From Paenibacillus silvestris (GTDB taxonomy: Bacteria > Bacillota > Bacilli > Paenibacillales > NBRC-103111): a stretch of DNA of 64,000 nucleotides. Under the pieces are notes generated by a model. That model searched no databases, was not told the origin of the DNA, and saw nothing but the letters and a program-made list of their open reading frames with translations. Below, in pieces: positions 17,958 to 27,119 of this stretch. Within the stretch, counting starts at the first letter, position 1. Each line of letters starts with the position of its first letter. Both the position numbers and the translations under genes were made by a program. The stretch is taken from positions 744,352 to 808,351 of the forward strand of contig NZ_WTUZ01000010.1 in the NCBI RefSeq assembly GCF_009882985.1, written 5' to 3'.

Positions 17958-18100
17958 TGAAAAGGGGCTGTCTCGAAAATCATTTAATGACCGAGAGAAA
18001 GGCTTTTTTTGAACTTGGGGAGCGCCCCTTTTCCAGCTATACGATTCGGTTACATACGAAAGAGGCTATCCCTAGTTATCTACAGGGACAGCCTCTTCTC
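17958..18100. repeat. Inverted-repeat-bounded noncoding segment
   Basis: AAGGGGCTGTC at 17961-17971 and GACAGCCTCTT at 18087-18097 are inverted copies (10 of 11 match), enclosing about 115 bases that contain a second nested hairpin (TCTCG/CGAGA) and a T-run. The right half (GAGGCTATCCCT...AGGGACAGCCTC, 18062-18095) also forms the likely terminator of the minus-strand gene ending at 18106. It could be a small mobile-repeat relic or simply two terminators of similar sequence. Confidence 0.45.
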
Positions 18101-18105
18101 CAACA

Positions 18106-18531
18106 TTAAGAATAAAATGGAAACAGTAAAAAATAGGCAGCAACAGCAATAAAACCAAGCACGACAGACCAGGTACCGATTCCCTTGTTGCCCATAAGGA
18201 ATGCAATAACCCCTAACACAATGCCCGATACGCCAAGCAATACAGGCCATACAAAGAGTGAAGCTAATGCAACGAATAAAGCGATATAGCCAACCGCCTT
18301 ATTTCGCGTAACAGCTTCAACTAGATCATCGATCTCCTCATCGGTAACATCCGACTTCTGGACCTCTGCACGTTTCGCTTGATAGGGCTCGGCATATTGA
18401 ATTCTCCGCGAGGGCGCTGTAATCTCGGTTGCATATTCTTCCTTGCTGTTCAGACCACTTTCGGTCCGAAGTTGATCCAGCTGGAACCGCTCCTTGGTGC
18501 TTTTATCCAAATTGCCTCCATGCTGGCGCAT
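18106..18531 (-). CDS. DUF4190-like membrane protein
   Basis: A 141-residue protein starting MRQHGGNLDKSTKERF. The first 80 residues are polar and charged; the last 60 hold two to three membrane segments (VGYIALFVALASLFVWPVLLGVSGIVLGVIAFLMG) with the small-residue pattern of DUF4190-type proteins. I set the start at the ATG on 18529-18531, two bases after the stop of the DUF1540 gene; the longer TTG version would overlap that gene. AAGAAGAAG serves as a weak ribosome site, so translation is probably coupled. Role unknown. Confidence 0.65.
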   Translation of the reverse strand: MRQHGGNLDKSTKERFQLDQLRTESGLNSKEEYATEITAPSRRIQYAEPYQAKRAEVQKSDVTDEEIDDLVEAVTRNKAVGYIALFVALASLFVWPVLLGVSGIVLGVIAFLMGNKGIGTWSVVLGFIAVAAYFLLFPFYS

Positions 18532-18533
18532 GA

Positions 18534-18749
18534 TTACTGCTTCTTCTTTGCTTGAAAGGTGTGGCAGCAAGTGTTCGCGGCTTTGCTCGCTGCATCATGA
18601 TGATCGGTATCGAATGATTCCCCTGCAAACTCTTCATTGTAATTCGCGTTGGCATGCTGATCTATTTCAATCATAATGGTTCCTGCGTTGCAGTTGTTAC
18701 CTTGCGTCCAATATTCGCAGTTGGCAACTGAACATTTTACATCTGGCAT
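18534..18749 (-). CDS. DUF1540 small cysteine-rich protein
   Basis: A 71-residue protein beginning MPDVKCSVANCEYW with further cysteines in NNCNAG and NTCCHTF. The C-x5-C-x7-C pattern and length match DUF1540, a family of small proteins common in spore-formers that probably bind a metal. Start chosen at the ATG at 18749, which places GGGGTG about 6 bases upstream. It is followed, two bases on, by the DUF4190-like gene. Confidence 0.8.
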   Translation of the reverse strand: MPDVKCSVANCEYWTQGNNCNAGTIMIEIDQHANANYNEEFAGESFDTDHHDAASKAANTCCHTFQAKKKQ

Positions 18750-18796
18750 AGTCATCACCCCATTAACAATTTACCCGCTATTGGGGTGAGCTATGC

Positions 18797-19891
18797 TCAG
18801 GCAAGACTGTCAGATAGCACCAAGAACATCGCGTGAGACCAAAGCAGCGGCAGCGCAGGTTCCCCCCATTTACTGAGCCACTCCGAATACGCGGAAGACT
18901 CTCTGAGTTGATCAGGAACCTGCTCGGGAAGGCGTCCCAGGTGGTCAGCTTTGCTTATGATCCATTCCAGACACCGCTGTGCCTCTTCACGGTTTCCAAG
19001 CTCCTTCTGATACCATCCATACCATGCCGTCAACAGAAGCCATTCACCGCCGCCATAGTAACGATCTTCCACATAGCGCTGAATGCCTCCATGTTTCAGT
19101 TCACTTTCAATCACTTCTACCGTATTCCGCATAATAGGGTCATCAACTTCGCACACAGCAAAAGGTACTGCAAGCCATAGCAAACTTGCATCTACACCTG
19201 TTAAAGCCGGTTTCCATATTTCATCTAGACAATGCACAGACTTCACGAAGCGGCCTTCATAGATGCAATGACTAAGAATGAAATCCTTAACCATAGATGC
19301 CTTATCTAGCAAATCAGAACGCTCCTCTAATTCTCCAAGTGCCTTCAATCCGCCATATACACAGGCTAGTGTTGCAGGATGAACATAGTCAGGAAACTCT
19401 TCCCAGCAATCGAAGTTCGGATAGTGCCAGAACGTCATCAAATAATCAACTGTAATCTCAATACTCTCCCTGAGTTCTTCCAACAGCCCTTTATTTCCGG
19501 TCGTTTTCACGTGCTCAGTAAGTCCCCACAGCCAAGCCCCATATCCATCAAGTTGGAAATGACCCCATTCGGAAACATCGTCCCGGCCATCCAGATGATA
19601 GCGAGTTCCCAAAAACTCAGAACGATCGATCCACTCTTTGTTTTCATGTTTATGTATAAGTGTATCTACACACGAACGTTTGTTCTTCAAGACTCCAGCA
19701 ACCCATCTATGAAAAAGTGCTGAGCTATCCGTCTCGCCTACGCGATCCATTGCATTTGCTATAAACGTCCCGTCTCGCAGCCAGCTGTATGCATAAGGAG
19801 GGAAAAGTGGAGATGCTATGTAACCTCCGCGAGGATGTTGATTGCATGTAATAATCGAGATCGAGTGGTTGATTAACTGTTCACGCTGCAT
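18797..19891 (-). CDS. Glycoside hydrolase family 15 enzyme
   Basis: A 364-residue cytoplasmic (alpha/alpha)6-barrel enzyme. SWLRDGTFIANAMDRVG near 37-53 is the substrate-binding loop of GH15. CWEEFPDYVHP near 161-171 carries the likely general acid Glu, and LPEQVPDQLRE near 325-335 the general base Glu of the family's L-P-E-Q motif. GH15 covers glucoamylases, glucodextranases and trehalases; without an N-terminal beta domain or signal peptide this looks like an intracellular bacterial form acting on short alpha-glucosides or trehalose (inference). AAGGGG lies 9 bases before ATG. Substrate uncertain. Confidence 0.85.
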   Translation of the reverse strand: MQREQLINHSISIITCNQHPRGGYIASPLFPPYAYSWLRDGTFIANAMDRVGETDSSALFHRWVAGVLKNKRSCVDTLIHKHENKEWIDRSEFLGTRYHLDGRDDVSEWGHFQLDGYGAWLWGLTEHVKTTGNKGLLEELRESIEITVDYLMTFWHYPNFDCWEEFPDYVHPATLACVYGGLKALGELEERSDLLDKASMVKDFILSHCIYEGRFVKSVHCLDEIWKPALTGVDASLLWLAVPFAVCEVDDPIMRNTVEVIESELKHGGIQRYVEDRYYGGGEWLLLTAWYGWYQKELGNREEAQRCLEWIISKADHLGRLPEQVPDQLRESSAYSEWLSKWGEPALPLLWSHAMFLVLSDSLA

Positions 19892-19917
19892 GCACCATGT
19901 CCCCTTTTAAAAGAAAA

Positions 19918-19941
19918 GAGATGCGCTGCTAGCCGCATCCC
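19918..19941 (-). terminator. Probable terminator after the DUF3907 gene
   Basis: On the minus strand GATGCG...CGCATC with an internal GCTAGC loop is followed by TCTTTTCTTTT. Confidence 0.6.
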
Positions 19942-19969
19942 TTATATCTTTTGTATTTTGGCCTTACAA

Positions 19970-20470
19970 TTATACTTTTTCACCTTGCATACGGCGCTGC
20001 GTGATGTAATCTGTCTCATAATAGGCCAGATCTTCGCGAAGCTCTTCGAATACTTTGGACAATTCAATCGTTAAATCACGCACTTCACGAGAAGGCTTTT
20101 TACGGAAACGGATGGCATCTTGTCCTGTATAAGCATAGCGGCCATCCTCGGAATAACATTCATTCTTAGGATAGAAAAATGTATTCACACAAGTATGATA
20201 TACCTCATACAAAACTTTTTCCGAAAAATCAACGTTAAAAGTTGGACGTCTCAAACTTACGCCCAATTTCTCATATGCCACTTCACAGAAAACTAATAGA
20301 TGACGCGTATCTTGGAGATAACCACGATAAAATTCATCCATAGCAGGATCATTCTCTACATTGAGTTGTGAAAGCGAATGTTGATTCAGAAACAGCTCCA
20401 TTTTGGCGGTAGTTTCTTTTAGCTTCGTACGCGTTGAATCACAAATATTTTTTACATTAAAAACAGCCAT
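19970..20470 (-). CDS. ypuI: DUF3907 protein (YpuI-like)
   Basis: A 166-residue soluble protein beginning MAVFNVKNICDSTRTKLKET, with helical segments, a central YHTCVNTFFYPKNECYSEDGRYAYTG and the ending RDLTIELSKVFEELREDLAYYETDY. This matches the DUF3907 family typified by B. subtilis YpuI; function is unknown. AGGAGG lies 8 to 9 bases before ATG. It is a single-gene unit with a terminator. Confidence 0.8.
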   Translation of the reverse strand: MAVFNVKNICDSTRTKLKETTAKMELFLNQHSLSQLNVENDPAMDEFYRGYLQDTRHLLVFCEVAYEKLGVSLRRPTFNVDFSEKVLYEVYHTCVNTFFYPKNECYSEDGRYAYTGQDAIRFRKKPSREVRDLTIELSKVFEELREDLAYYETDYITQRRMQGEKV

Positions 20471-20643
20471 TTATGAAGACCTCCTCTAATTGCGCTATTC
20501 CTATCCTACCATAAATTAACCTGAAAAGGTATATGTAAAACTCCCGATTCCATGCATAAAAGTATCCTCAGAACCTCACTCTAATCTAAGATACTGCGTT
20601 TGCTGACAGAAGCGGAGAAACGAGTTAAGAAGGAGGACTATCG

Positions 20644-22587
20644 ATGTGGCGTTATTTATCTTCTATTAGTCTAGTTCTTGGTTTAGGTATCGTTCTATTT
20701 CCCCACCACTCTAACAATGAGAATACACCTGGTCCTGAAATTTACAGCGCGAAGTACGAGACAGATCAGAAGTTGTCCTTGCTGCAGCAGGATGTCAAGT
20801 TAACGGACGATTTGTGCCGATCCCAGTGCTCGATTGATTACACAAAAATGATATCCCAAATTGAGTCAGGTGAATCAGCGGCTCAAGTGCTCGGAGATAT
20901 GAAGACTCAGCATGAAAAAATGGATATTTTAATCTGGTCAAAAAATAAACAGACTTTAGATCAAGGAATAAAAGTCGGAGAAATTCCCTCTTCCTACAAG
21001 GAACAAGCAAGTACCTATTTAGCAGAAGCAAAAGCAGCTACGGAATCTGGCAAGCATTATCAGTCCCCGAAATTTGGGGCTGCACAGCAAGTGTTTTTCG
21101 TTCAGGGAACTCCATCTACAGACGGTAACTCTTCGCTTATTGGTGTTATTCATCAGGATATTCTTCATCAGGTAACCGACCATCAGATGAAAAATTTACG
21201 TCTCGAGCCTTATCCGAACGAAAATCGTTGGAAAGTTGAGTCTGTAGATACCGATACGTTAAAAGACAAAGTGGTGGATCATCCAGAGGATAATCAAGGC
21301 ACAAGCCACTATCATCAGAACGAAGTTGTCGTTAAGTTCAAAAAGGACCCTACCGATGCTCAGCTGTCTCAAATAAAATCAGAAATCAAAGCCAATTCGA
21401 TGCAAAAACTAGGCTATACGTATGTTTTCCGTACGGAAGGCATGGAAGCTAAAGCTTTGATGGCCTATTTTAAAAAATGGGATGTTGCTTATGTTGAGCC
21501 TCATTTCTTGTATTTGACCAATGATTACTACGATGATCAAGAGGAAGCCGATAATAAGGATTCAAGTGACTACACAGACAGCACAGATACAACAAGCCCT
21601 GATGAAACAACGAGCATTGCGCCGAATTTTAAACCGAATGATAATTTGTATAGTCGTTATCAATGGAATCTGCCACTTATTGAGACTGAACAAGGTTGGC
21701 AGGTGAACAGGGGCACCAAGGATGTGATTGTGGCTGTTGTAGACACAGGCGTGGACTTACAGCATCCAGATCTCAAGGACAAGCTTCTGCCAGGCTATAA
21801 TGTGATCAGTGGAGATGATAAACCGCAAGATGATGTTGGACATGGAACTCACGTGACAGGAGTCATCGCTGCTCTAGTTAACAATAATTTGGGGGTAGCT
21901 GGAATTAGCTGGTATAACAAAGTGCTCCCTGTAAAAGTATTGGATCAAACAGGAGCAGGCAGCACGTATTCCGTTGCTCAGGGCATTATCTGGGCTGCAG
22001 ATCATGGCGCCAAAGTAATGAATTTAAGTTTAGGCAACTATGCAGACTCTGGATTTCTGCATGATGCCATCAAATATGCGTACGACAAGGACGTGGCTTT
22101 AATCGCGGCGAGCGGAAATGACAACACGGAACGCCCGGGCTACCCGGCCGCTTATCCGGAGGTGTTCGCTGTCGCAGCCAGCGATTCTGAGAACAACAAA
22201 GCTCCCTTTTCTAATTATGGAGATTATATCGATGTGACGGCGCCAGGCGTGAGTATTGCCAGTACCTATCCAAATAATCAATATGCTGCATTATCAGGTA
22301 CTTCCATGGCGAGCCCGCACGTGACGGCACTAGCAGCTCTCATCCGGTCTACAAATCCTAATTTGAAAAATACGGAAGTATATCAAATTATGAGGGATAC
22401 AGCGCAAGATATTGGCACCAAGGGTCATGACAAATATTTCGGGTATGGTCTAATTGATGTTGTCAAAGCTGTTCAAAAAGCCGAAGAACAACCGAGCATC
22501 GGTTTCGATTGGCCATCCCATTGGTTTCGGCAGATGAATCTTGTTTCCAAGAAATATGCAGGAGTTGTTATGCAAACAGCAAAATAA
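20644..22587 (+). CDS. Secreted/anchored S8 subtilisin with large N-terminal extension
   Basis: A 647-residue serine protease. Residues 1-20 form a membrane anchor or uncleaved signal. Residues 30-210 are an extra extracellular domain (see findings). Residues 217-285 are an inhibitor-I9/fervidolysin-type propeptide (NEVVVKFKK...DVAYVEPHFLY), followed by an acidic Asp/Ser/Thr linker at 290-325. The S8 catalytic domain covers 335-620 with D367 (VVDTGVD), H400 (HGTHVTG), N in AASGNDN, and S554 (GTSMASPH). All triad residues are intact, so it should be an active protease. AAGGAGG lies 7 bases before ATG. Monocistronic. Confidence 0.93.
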   Translation: MWRYLSSISLVLGLGIVLFPHHSNNENTPGPEIYSAKYETDQKLSLLQQDVKLTDDLCRSQCSIDYTKMISQIESGESAAQVLGDMKTQHEKMDILIWSKNKQTLDQGIKVGEIPSSYKEQASTYLAEAKAATESGKHYQSPKFGAAQQVFFVQGTPSTDGNSSLIGVIHQDILHQVTDHQMKNLRLEPYPNENRWKVESVDTDTLKDKVVDHPEDNQGTSHYHQNEVVVKFKKDPTDAQLSQIKSEIKANSMQKLGYTYVFRTEGMEAKALMAYFKKWDVAYVEPHFLYLTNDYYDDQEEADNKDSSDYTDSTDTTSPDETTSIAPNFKPNDNLYSRYQWNLPLIETEQGWQVNRGTKDVIVAVVDTGVDLQHPDLKDKLLPGYNVISGDDKPQDDVGHGTHVTGVIAALVNNNLGVAGISWYNKVLPVKVLDQTGAGSTYSVAQGIIWAADHGAKVMNLSLGNYADSGFLHDAIKYAYDKDVALIAASGNDNTERPGYPAAYPEVFAVAASDSENNKAPFSNYGDYIDVTAPGVSIASTYPNNQYAALSGTSMASPHVTALAALIRSTNPNLKNTEVYQIMRDTAQDIGTKGHDKYFGYGLIDVVKAVQKAEEQPSIGFDWPSHWFRQMNLVSKKYAGVVMQTAK

Positions 22588-22597
22588 ATAACAAATT

Positions 22598-22650
22598 AAA
22601 AAAAGGCTGCCTGTGGTTTCGAATTCTCGATACCTAGGGTGGCCTTTTTG
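22598..22650 (+). terminator. Terminator after the subtilase gene
   Basis: AAAAAGGCTGCC and GGGTGGCCTTTTT form an imperfect stem around a long loop, with a T-run. It lies back-to-back with the rnpB terminator. Confidence 0.65.
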
Positions 22651-22659
22651 TTTAAATTA

Positions 22660-22692
22660 AATACCCGCTAAGCCGAAGCCAAGCGGGTAACC
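22660..22692 (-). terminator. rnpB: Terminator of rnpB
   Basis: On the minus strand TACCCGCTTGGC-TTCG-GCTTAGCGGGTA is followed by TTTAATTT. Confidence 0.85.
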
Positions 22693-22700
22693 GACAGTAT

Positions 22701-23118
22701 GGAAAGTTTGCCGTAAGCCGGGTTCTGTACTTCCGGTGGTCATAACGGGCGTCTGTCCCCTGCCACCATTGAAGCGACAATCATCTATCTAGGCCATACA
22801 TTGCTGCACAGCTCAAGCGACCAACCCGAACGCGTCTCAGGCGAAGACTGCTGTCTCGAAGACGGCTAGCGTTCCTCTAGGTCTTGCTCCAAGTGGGGTT
22901 TACCAGGATCTATGTCACCATAGAACCTCGTGGTCTCTTACACCACGGTTCCACCCTTGCCTGATCTCATCCGAAGATGAGCCATCGGCGGTCCATTTCT
23001 GTGGCCCTATCCTTCAACTCGCGTTGACTGGACGTTATCCAGCACCCTGCCATATGGAGCCCGGACTTTCCTCTCGCTGTGGCTTACCCACAGCCAGCGA
23101 TTGTCTGTCAAACTTTCC
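22701..23118 (-). ncRNA. rnpB: RNase P RNA, B type
   Basis: The catalytic RNA that trims tRNA 5' leaders. On the minus strand it starts GGAAAGTTTGACAG and ends with the complementary CGGCAAACTTTCC, closing helix P1. The universal P4 strands are visible as GAGGAAAGTCCGGGCT near the 5' side and ACAGAACCCGGCTTA near the 3' side. ATAGGGCCACAGAAA and the internal pattern fit the Bacillus B-type class. Length is about 418 bases, close to the usual 400. It has a good promoter immediately upstream and a terminator downstream. Confidence 0.97.
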
Positions 23119-23130
23119 GATGCATTTGAT

Positions 23131-23159
23131 AGTATACTAGGAATGACTACGAATTACAA
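23131..23159 (-). promoter_or_regulatory. rnpB: Sigma-A promoter of rnpB
   Basis: On the minus strand TTGTAA (23154-23159), a 17-base spacer and TATACT (23131-23136), about 13 bases before the mature 5' end. Confidence 0.75.
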
Positions 23160-23170
23160 CTGGGTATTTC

Positions 23171-24280
23171 CTAGATGAATTGGAAAGGTTCCGTATTCAC
23201 TTCGGATGCCAGCACTTGTGTATCCGTTTTGGTTAATTGCGCGGCGAGATAATCCGCCACGCCGCGCTTCATGATCTTCTCGACGTTATGTCCAACATCG
23301 ATCAGAGTAAGACCTGCCGCGAGTGCATCATGCGCGGTATGGTAGTCAATGTCGCCGGTGACCAGCACATCGGCGCCAGCAAACATGGCGTGCCGCATAT
23401 AGCGGCCGCCGGAACCCCCAAGCACGGCCACCTTGCGGATGGGCCGTGTTAAATCACCGACGACGCGCACCATCGGCACGTCGAATGCCGTCTTCGCGAG
23501 CTCCGTCAGCTCGCGGAGCGTCATTGGCGCCGGCAGCTTGCCCACGCGCCCAAGACCGAATACTCTACCCTTGAGATCCATCGGGTAGAGATCATAGGCC
23601 ACCTCCTCGTAAGGGTGGGCCTTCAACATAGCCTGTACCGCCTTGCGCTGGACGCTGGCGGTTACGATCGTCTCAACGCGTACTTCTTGTACGCGTTCTA
23701 GCTTCCCTGCTTCCCCGATATACGGGTGAGTCCCTTCCTGCGGAAGGAACGTCCCCGTTCCGGGGATGTTGAAGCTGCAGTGGCTGTACTGCCCGATCCA
23801 CCCCGCTCCCGCGGTGAAGAGGGCATCCAGCACGGCTTGATGATGCGTCTCAGGCACGAAGACGACCAGCTTCTGAAGCTTCTCTGTATGCACATCCTCC
23901 AGATGAGTCAGCTCTTTGAGGCCAAGCTTATCGGCCATCATATCATTGACGCCGCCTTCCGCCACATCCAAATTCGTATGTGCGATATAGACGGCAATGT
24001 CGTTTTTGATTAGTTTTTCATATAAGCGGCCTGCTGGAGTATCGGTCTGAAGATGCGCAAGCGCTCTAAAAATGATCGCATGATGAGCAATAATGAGATT
24101 AGCCCCAAGGCGAATCGCTTCTTCCACCACTTCATCATTGACGTCGAGGGCTACTAACACCTTCTGGATCTCTTTTTGCAAAGAGCCCAGTTGTAAGCCA
24201 ATTTTGTCATCAGGCATCGCATAATGCTTGGGTGCCAGCTGTTCAAACAACTGAATTACGGTTTGACCTTTTGCAAACAA
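23171..24280 (-). CDS. yqfO: Nif3-like dinuclear metal-centre protein (YqfO)
   Basis: A 369-residue Nif3 family member with the YqfO/PII-like inserted domain in the middle (about 125-230, LVVFVPETHHQAVLDALFTAGAGWIGQYSHC). The N- and C-terminal halves carry the metal-binding motifs LIIAHHAIIF near 59-68, HTNLDVAEGG near 101-110, and VTGDIDYHTAHDAL plus IDVGHNVEKI near 310-335. Biochemical function is debated (GTP cyclohydrolase-like fold). Start is TTG with AGGAGG 7 bases upstream, inside the end of trmK, so the genes overlap by 25 bases. The 3' half is markedly GC-rich. Confidence 0.93.
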   Translation of the reverse strand: MFAKGQTVIQLFEQLAPKHYAMPDDKIGLQLGSLQKEIQKVLVALDVNDEVVEEAIRLGANLIIAHHAIIFRALAHLQTDTPAGRLYEKLIKNDIAVYIAHTNLDVAEGGVNDMMADKLGLKELTHLEDVHTEKLQKLVVFVPETHHQAVLDALFTAGAGWIGQYSHCSFNIPGTGTFLPQEGTHPYIGEAGKLERVQEVRVETIVTASVQRKAVQAMLKAHPYEEVAYDLYPMDLKGRVFGLGRVGKLPAPMTLRELTELAKTAFDVPMVRVVGDLTRPIRKVAVLGGSGGRYMRHAMFAGADVLVTGDIDYHTAHDALAAGLTLIDVGHNVEKIMKRGVADYLAAQLTKTDTQVLASEVNTEPFQFI

Positions 24281-25023
24281 GCGAGTACCTCCTTTATCTC
24301 CTTGATCTCTTGGGCGATTTGCTCTGCTTTTGCCGCGGATGCTTCCGCTGTTGAAAGCTTAAGTTGCCCTTCAATCATCGCCAATTTCTTCAATTCGCTA
24401 TCCCACTTGCTGAACCACACTTCGGGAGCTTCCTCAAGTAAATACGGCCCCATCTGGAGCAGACGCTCCTTACTCACGACAATTCCGCCTGTCAAAGTAC
24501 GTTCAGCATAGAGAGCTTGCTGTGAGTTCTCGCCTACAACTATACGACCAGCAGTTGCCGTCAAAATCTCATAAATCTTCCCATCTTCTTCAAGTATGGC
24601 TTCCGCATCCAAGTTCCAGCCCTCTGCAAGCAGCCACTTGCGGACCTGATCTTCCCCGACGTTCGGTTGTAAAATCAGATGTGTAACACCAACAAGTTTC
24701 TGTTTACCGGCTTCTAAAATACTTGCCATCAAACTGCCGCCCATACCGGCAATCGTAATCACATTCACTTCACCTGGTTCAATGACTGCCAAGCCGTCAC
24801 CGGATCTTACACTTATTTTTTTAGACAAACCGCTCTCAAGCACTTGACGTGTTGCCGCCTCGAACGGACCTGGATTGACTTCACCTGCTACGGCAAACAC
24901 AATAATGCCTTGTTGCGCCAAATAGGTCGGCAGCAAAGCATGATCGGACCCAATGTCCGCAACCTTTGATCCTAGAGGTACACGATCTGCAATCATTTGC
25001 AATCTTTTTGATAATTTTACCAT
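24256..25023 (-). CDS. trmK: tRNA adenine-22 N1-methyltransferase TrmK
   Basis: A 255-residue class I SAM methyltransferase (B. subtilis YqfN). SAM motif VADIGSDHALLPTYLAQQG near 20-38 and the catalytic-pocket TIAGMGGSLMASIL near 92-105 (the G-M-G-G segment takes the place of NPPY in this family) are clear; a C-terminal coiled coil at about 195-250 is typical. It methylates A22 in the D-loop of tRNA. It follows the unknown membrane gene by 3 bases and overlaps yqfO, the conserved trmK-yqfO pair. Confidence 0.93.
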   Translation of the reverse strand: MVKLSKRLQMIADRVPLGSKVADIGSDHALLPTYLAQQGIIVFAVAGEVNPGPFEAATRQVLESGLSKKISVRSGDGLAVIEPGEVNVITIAGMGGSLMASILEAGKQKLVGVTHLILQPNVGEDQVRKWLLAEGWNLDAEAILEEDGKIYEILTATAGRIVVGENSQQALYAERTLTGGIVVSKERLLQMGPYLLEEAPEVWFSKWDSELKKLAMIEGQLKLSTAEASAAKAEQIAQEIKEIKEVLACLQKVKP

Positions 25024-25026
25024 CTG

Positions 25027-25857
25027 TTAAACAACCCACTCTACCCATTTTTTACGCAGCAAGAAAAATGCCGCGCCCGCAGAAACTAATTTCCCTGTAA
25101 ACGACAATTGTATGACGCGGGAACTCATATCAACATCCGTAAGAAATGTCATCGCTTCAGGAATAAACCAAACCAAAACGCCAACAACTAAAAGCACACT
25201 TGCTGCTTGCTTATTGGTATGATGCGCAAGCCAAGCAATCCATATAAGTACAATACTAACTGGAATCCAACTAATTTCAAGAGAGAACCAACCTGGCATG
25301 TTCATTTTTTGCAAAAGCAGCCAACCGTAAGTTCCAACAAGTCCTATCCAGCCACAAAATTGGAAAATTCCCATTTTCCCTATGACACCGTTGATTAACC
25401 AAACTACACTACAAAAAGCTAAATAACCGATATATGTATAAGGAGAACTTACTTCATACATATCCATTAAATATAGTCCCAGCAGCAGCAAAGCTATAGA
25501 AGAAACACCGCAAAGCAGATAAGAAATCACTGGGGATTTATGAAATTGACGATACGCAAACGCATAGCAAACGATGACAAAAAGTGCGGAAATTCCAATT
25601 TGCATTGGCATTCCAAAAGAGTTAAAATTAAGAGCAGATAAGGCCAGAGCGGCTATGACCGCCATAATGACTAACCATATTTTCCAAGAACTGTTTGCAA
25701 TTGAAGAGGCAGAAACCCCCATGATAGAAGCAGGTTTCGGGGTTGTTTCATCCATGTACAAATTCATCAGAAAATCACAATAATGTTCAGGAAGCAATTT
25801 GCTTCTCCGCCAATGATCAATTTCTCTGACTATTACTTTTCGTTTATCTGTATCCAT
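25027..25857 (-). CDS. Unknown multi-pass membrane protein
   Basis: A 276-residue protein. The cytoplasmic N-terminal 70 residues contain REIDHWRRSKLLPEHYCDFLMNLY, which looks like the helical leader of DUF2157-type proteins, and about eight membrane segments follow. It ends with a basic FFLLRKKWVEW. I chose the ATG at 25857, with AGGAAGG 11 bases upstream, over a GTG at 25869 that abuts the ribosome site. It lies between sigA's terminator and trmK, an uncommon position. No function can be assigned. Confidence 0.65.
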   Translation of the reverse strand: MDTDKRKVIVREIDHWRRSKLLPEHYCDFLMNLYMDETTPKPASIMGVSASSIANSSWKIWLVIMAVIAALALSALNFNSFGMPMQIGISALFVIVCYAFAYRQFHKSPVISYLLCGVSSIALLLLGLYLMDMYEVSSPYTYIGYLAFCSVVWLINGVIGKMGIFQFCGWIGLVGTYGWLLLQKMNMPGWFSLEISWIPVSIVLIWIAWLAHHTNKQAASVLLVVGVLVWFIPEAMTFLTDVDMSSRVIQLSFTGKLVSAGAAFFLLRKKWVEWVV

Positions 25858-25921
25858 ATCATCTCTCACCTTCCTACTACTTTATCGGTGATTTCATGCT
25901 TAGGTTTTAGTACTTTTCAAA

Positions 25922-25955
25922 TAAAAAAGACCCCGCCGAAACTGGCAGGGCCCTT
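25922..25955 (-). terminator. Terminator after sigA
   Basis: On the minus strand GGGCCCTGCC-AGTTT-CGGCGGGGTC is followed by TTTTTTAT. It ends the dnaG-sigA operon. Confidence 0.9.
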
Positions 25956-25966
25956 CTCACAGCGAT

Positions 25967-27082
25967 TTATTCCAAGAAATCCTTCAGGCGTTTGCTACGG
26001 CTAGGATGTCTCAATTTGCGCAATGCTTTTGCTTCAATTTGACGAATCCGTTCACGTGTAACACCGAATACTTTTCCTACTTCTTCTAGTGTGCGTGTAC
26101 GACCATCATCAAGACCGAAACGTAAGCGAAGCACGTTCTCTTCTCTCTCTGTCAACGTATCCAATACGTCCTCTAGTTGTTCTTTCAGAAGTTCATAAGC
26201 AGCAGCATCTGCCGGCGCTAGCGCTTCTTGGTCTTCAATGAAATCTCCCAAATGCGAGTCATCTTCTTCACCAATTGGTGTTTCCAGAGATACAGGCTCT
26301 TGTGCGATTTTCATAATTTCACGTACTTTATCCGTACTTAAGTCCATCTCTTTTGCAATTTCTTCTGGCGTAGGTTCGCGCCCAAGCTCTTGCAGCAATT
26401 GACGGGAAACACGAATCAATTTGTTGATGGTTTCGACCATATGTACAGGAATACGAATCGTTCTCGCTTGGTCTGCAATCGCGCGCGTAATAGCTTGACG
26501 AATCCACCAAGTTGCATAGGTAGAGAACTTGTAACCTTTCGTGTGGTCAAACTTCTCAACAGCTTTAATAAGTCCCATATTCCCTTCTTGGATCAAATCC
26601 AAGAACAACATGCCGCGGCCTACATATCTTTTGGCGATACTTACTACGAGTCTTAGGTTCGCTTCTGCCAGGCGTCGCTTCGCCTCTTCGTCCCCGTTCT
26701 CAATCCGCTTGGCTAAACCCACTTCATCTTCCGCAGAAAGAAGAGGCACACGACCAATTTCTTTCAAATACATCCGAACTGGATCATTAATCTTAATCCC
26801 TGGCGGCAAAGCCAGATCATCATCGAAGTTAAATTCATCGCGATCATTTTCTTCAGGATTCATGGAATCGTCATCCGATTCATTCCCTACATCGATCCCT
26901 TGCTCCGATAGCTGCTCAAAAAACTCATCGATTTGCTCAGGATCCTGATCGAAGGGAGCTAATTTCTCCATAATATCCTTGTAAGTTAATGAAGACCGCT
27001 TTTTACCTTGCTCTATAAGCTGGTCTTTCACCTGGTCCAAGGTCAACTCTGTCTCTAGTTCTGTACGCTGATCATTCGCCAT
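25967..27082 (-). CDS. sigA: Primary sigma factor SigA (RpoD)
   Basis: A 371-residue sigma-70. A short acidic region 1.1, with [25 protein letters not shown], is followed by region 1.2 ([16 protein letters not shown]), region 2 with [18 protein letters not shown], region 3, and region 4 with the helix-turn-helix [30 protein letters not shown]. It directs transcription of housekeeping genes. An upstream in-frame TTG would include the GGGAGGAGGG ribosome site, so I start at the ATG 10 bases after it. It follows dnaG as in all relatives. Confidence 0.98.
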   Translation of the reverse strand: MANDQRTELETELTLDQVKDQLIEQGKKRSSLTYKDIMEKLAPFDQDPEQIDEFFEQLSEQGIDVGNESDDDSMNPEENDRDEFNFDDDLALPPGIKINDPVRMYLKEIGRVPLLSAEDEVGLAKRIENGDEEAKRRLAEANLRLVVSIAKRYVGRGMLFLDLIQEGNMGLIKAVEKFDHTKGYKFSTYATWWIRQAITRAIADQARTIRIPVHMVETINKLIRVSRQLLQELGREPTPEEIAKEMDLSTDKVREIMKIAQEPVSLETPIGEEDDSHLGDFIEDQEALAPADAAAYELLKEQLEDVLDTLTEREENVLRLRFGLDDGRTRTLEEVGKVFGVTRERIRQIEAKALRKLRHPSRSKRLKDFLE

Positions 27083-27119
27083 AGTACGGACTCCCTCCTC
27101 CCTAGTCAATTCAGTAGCT

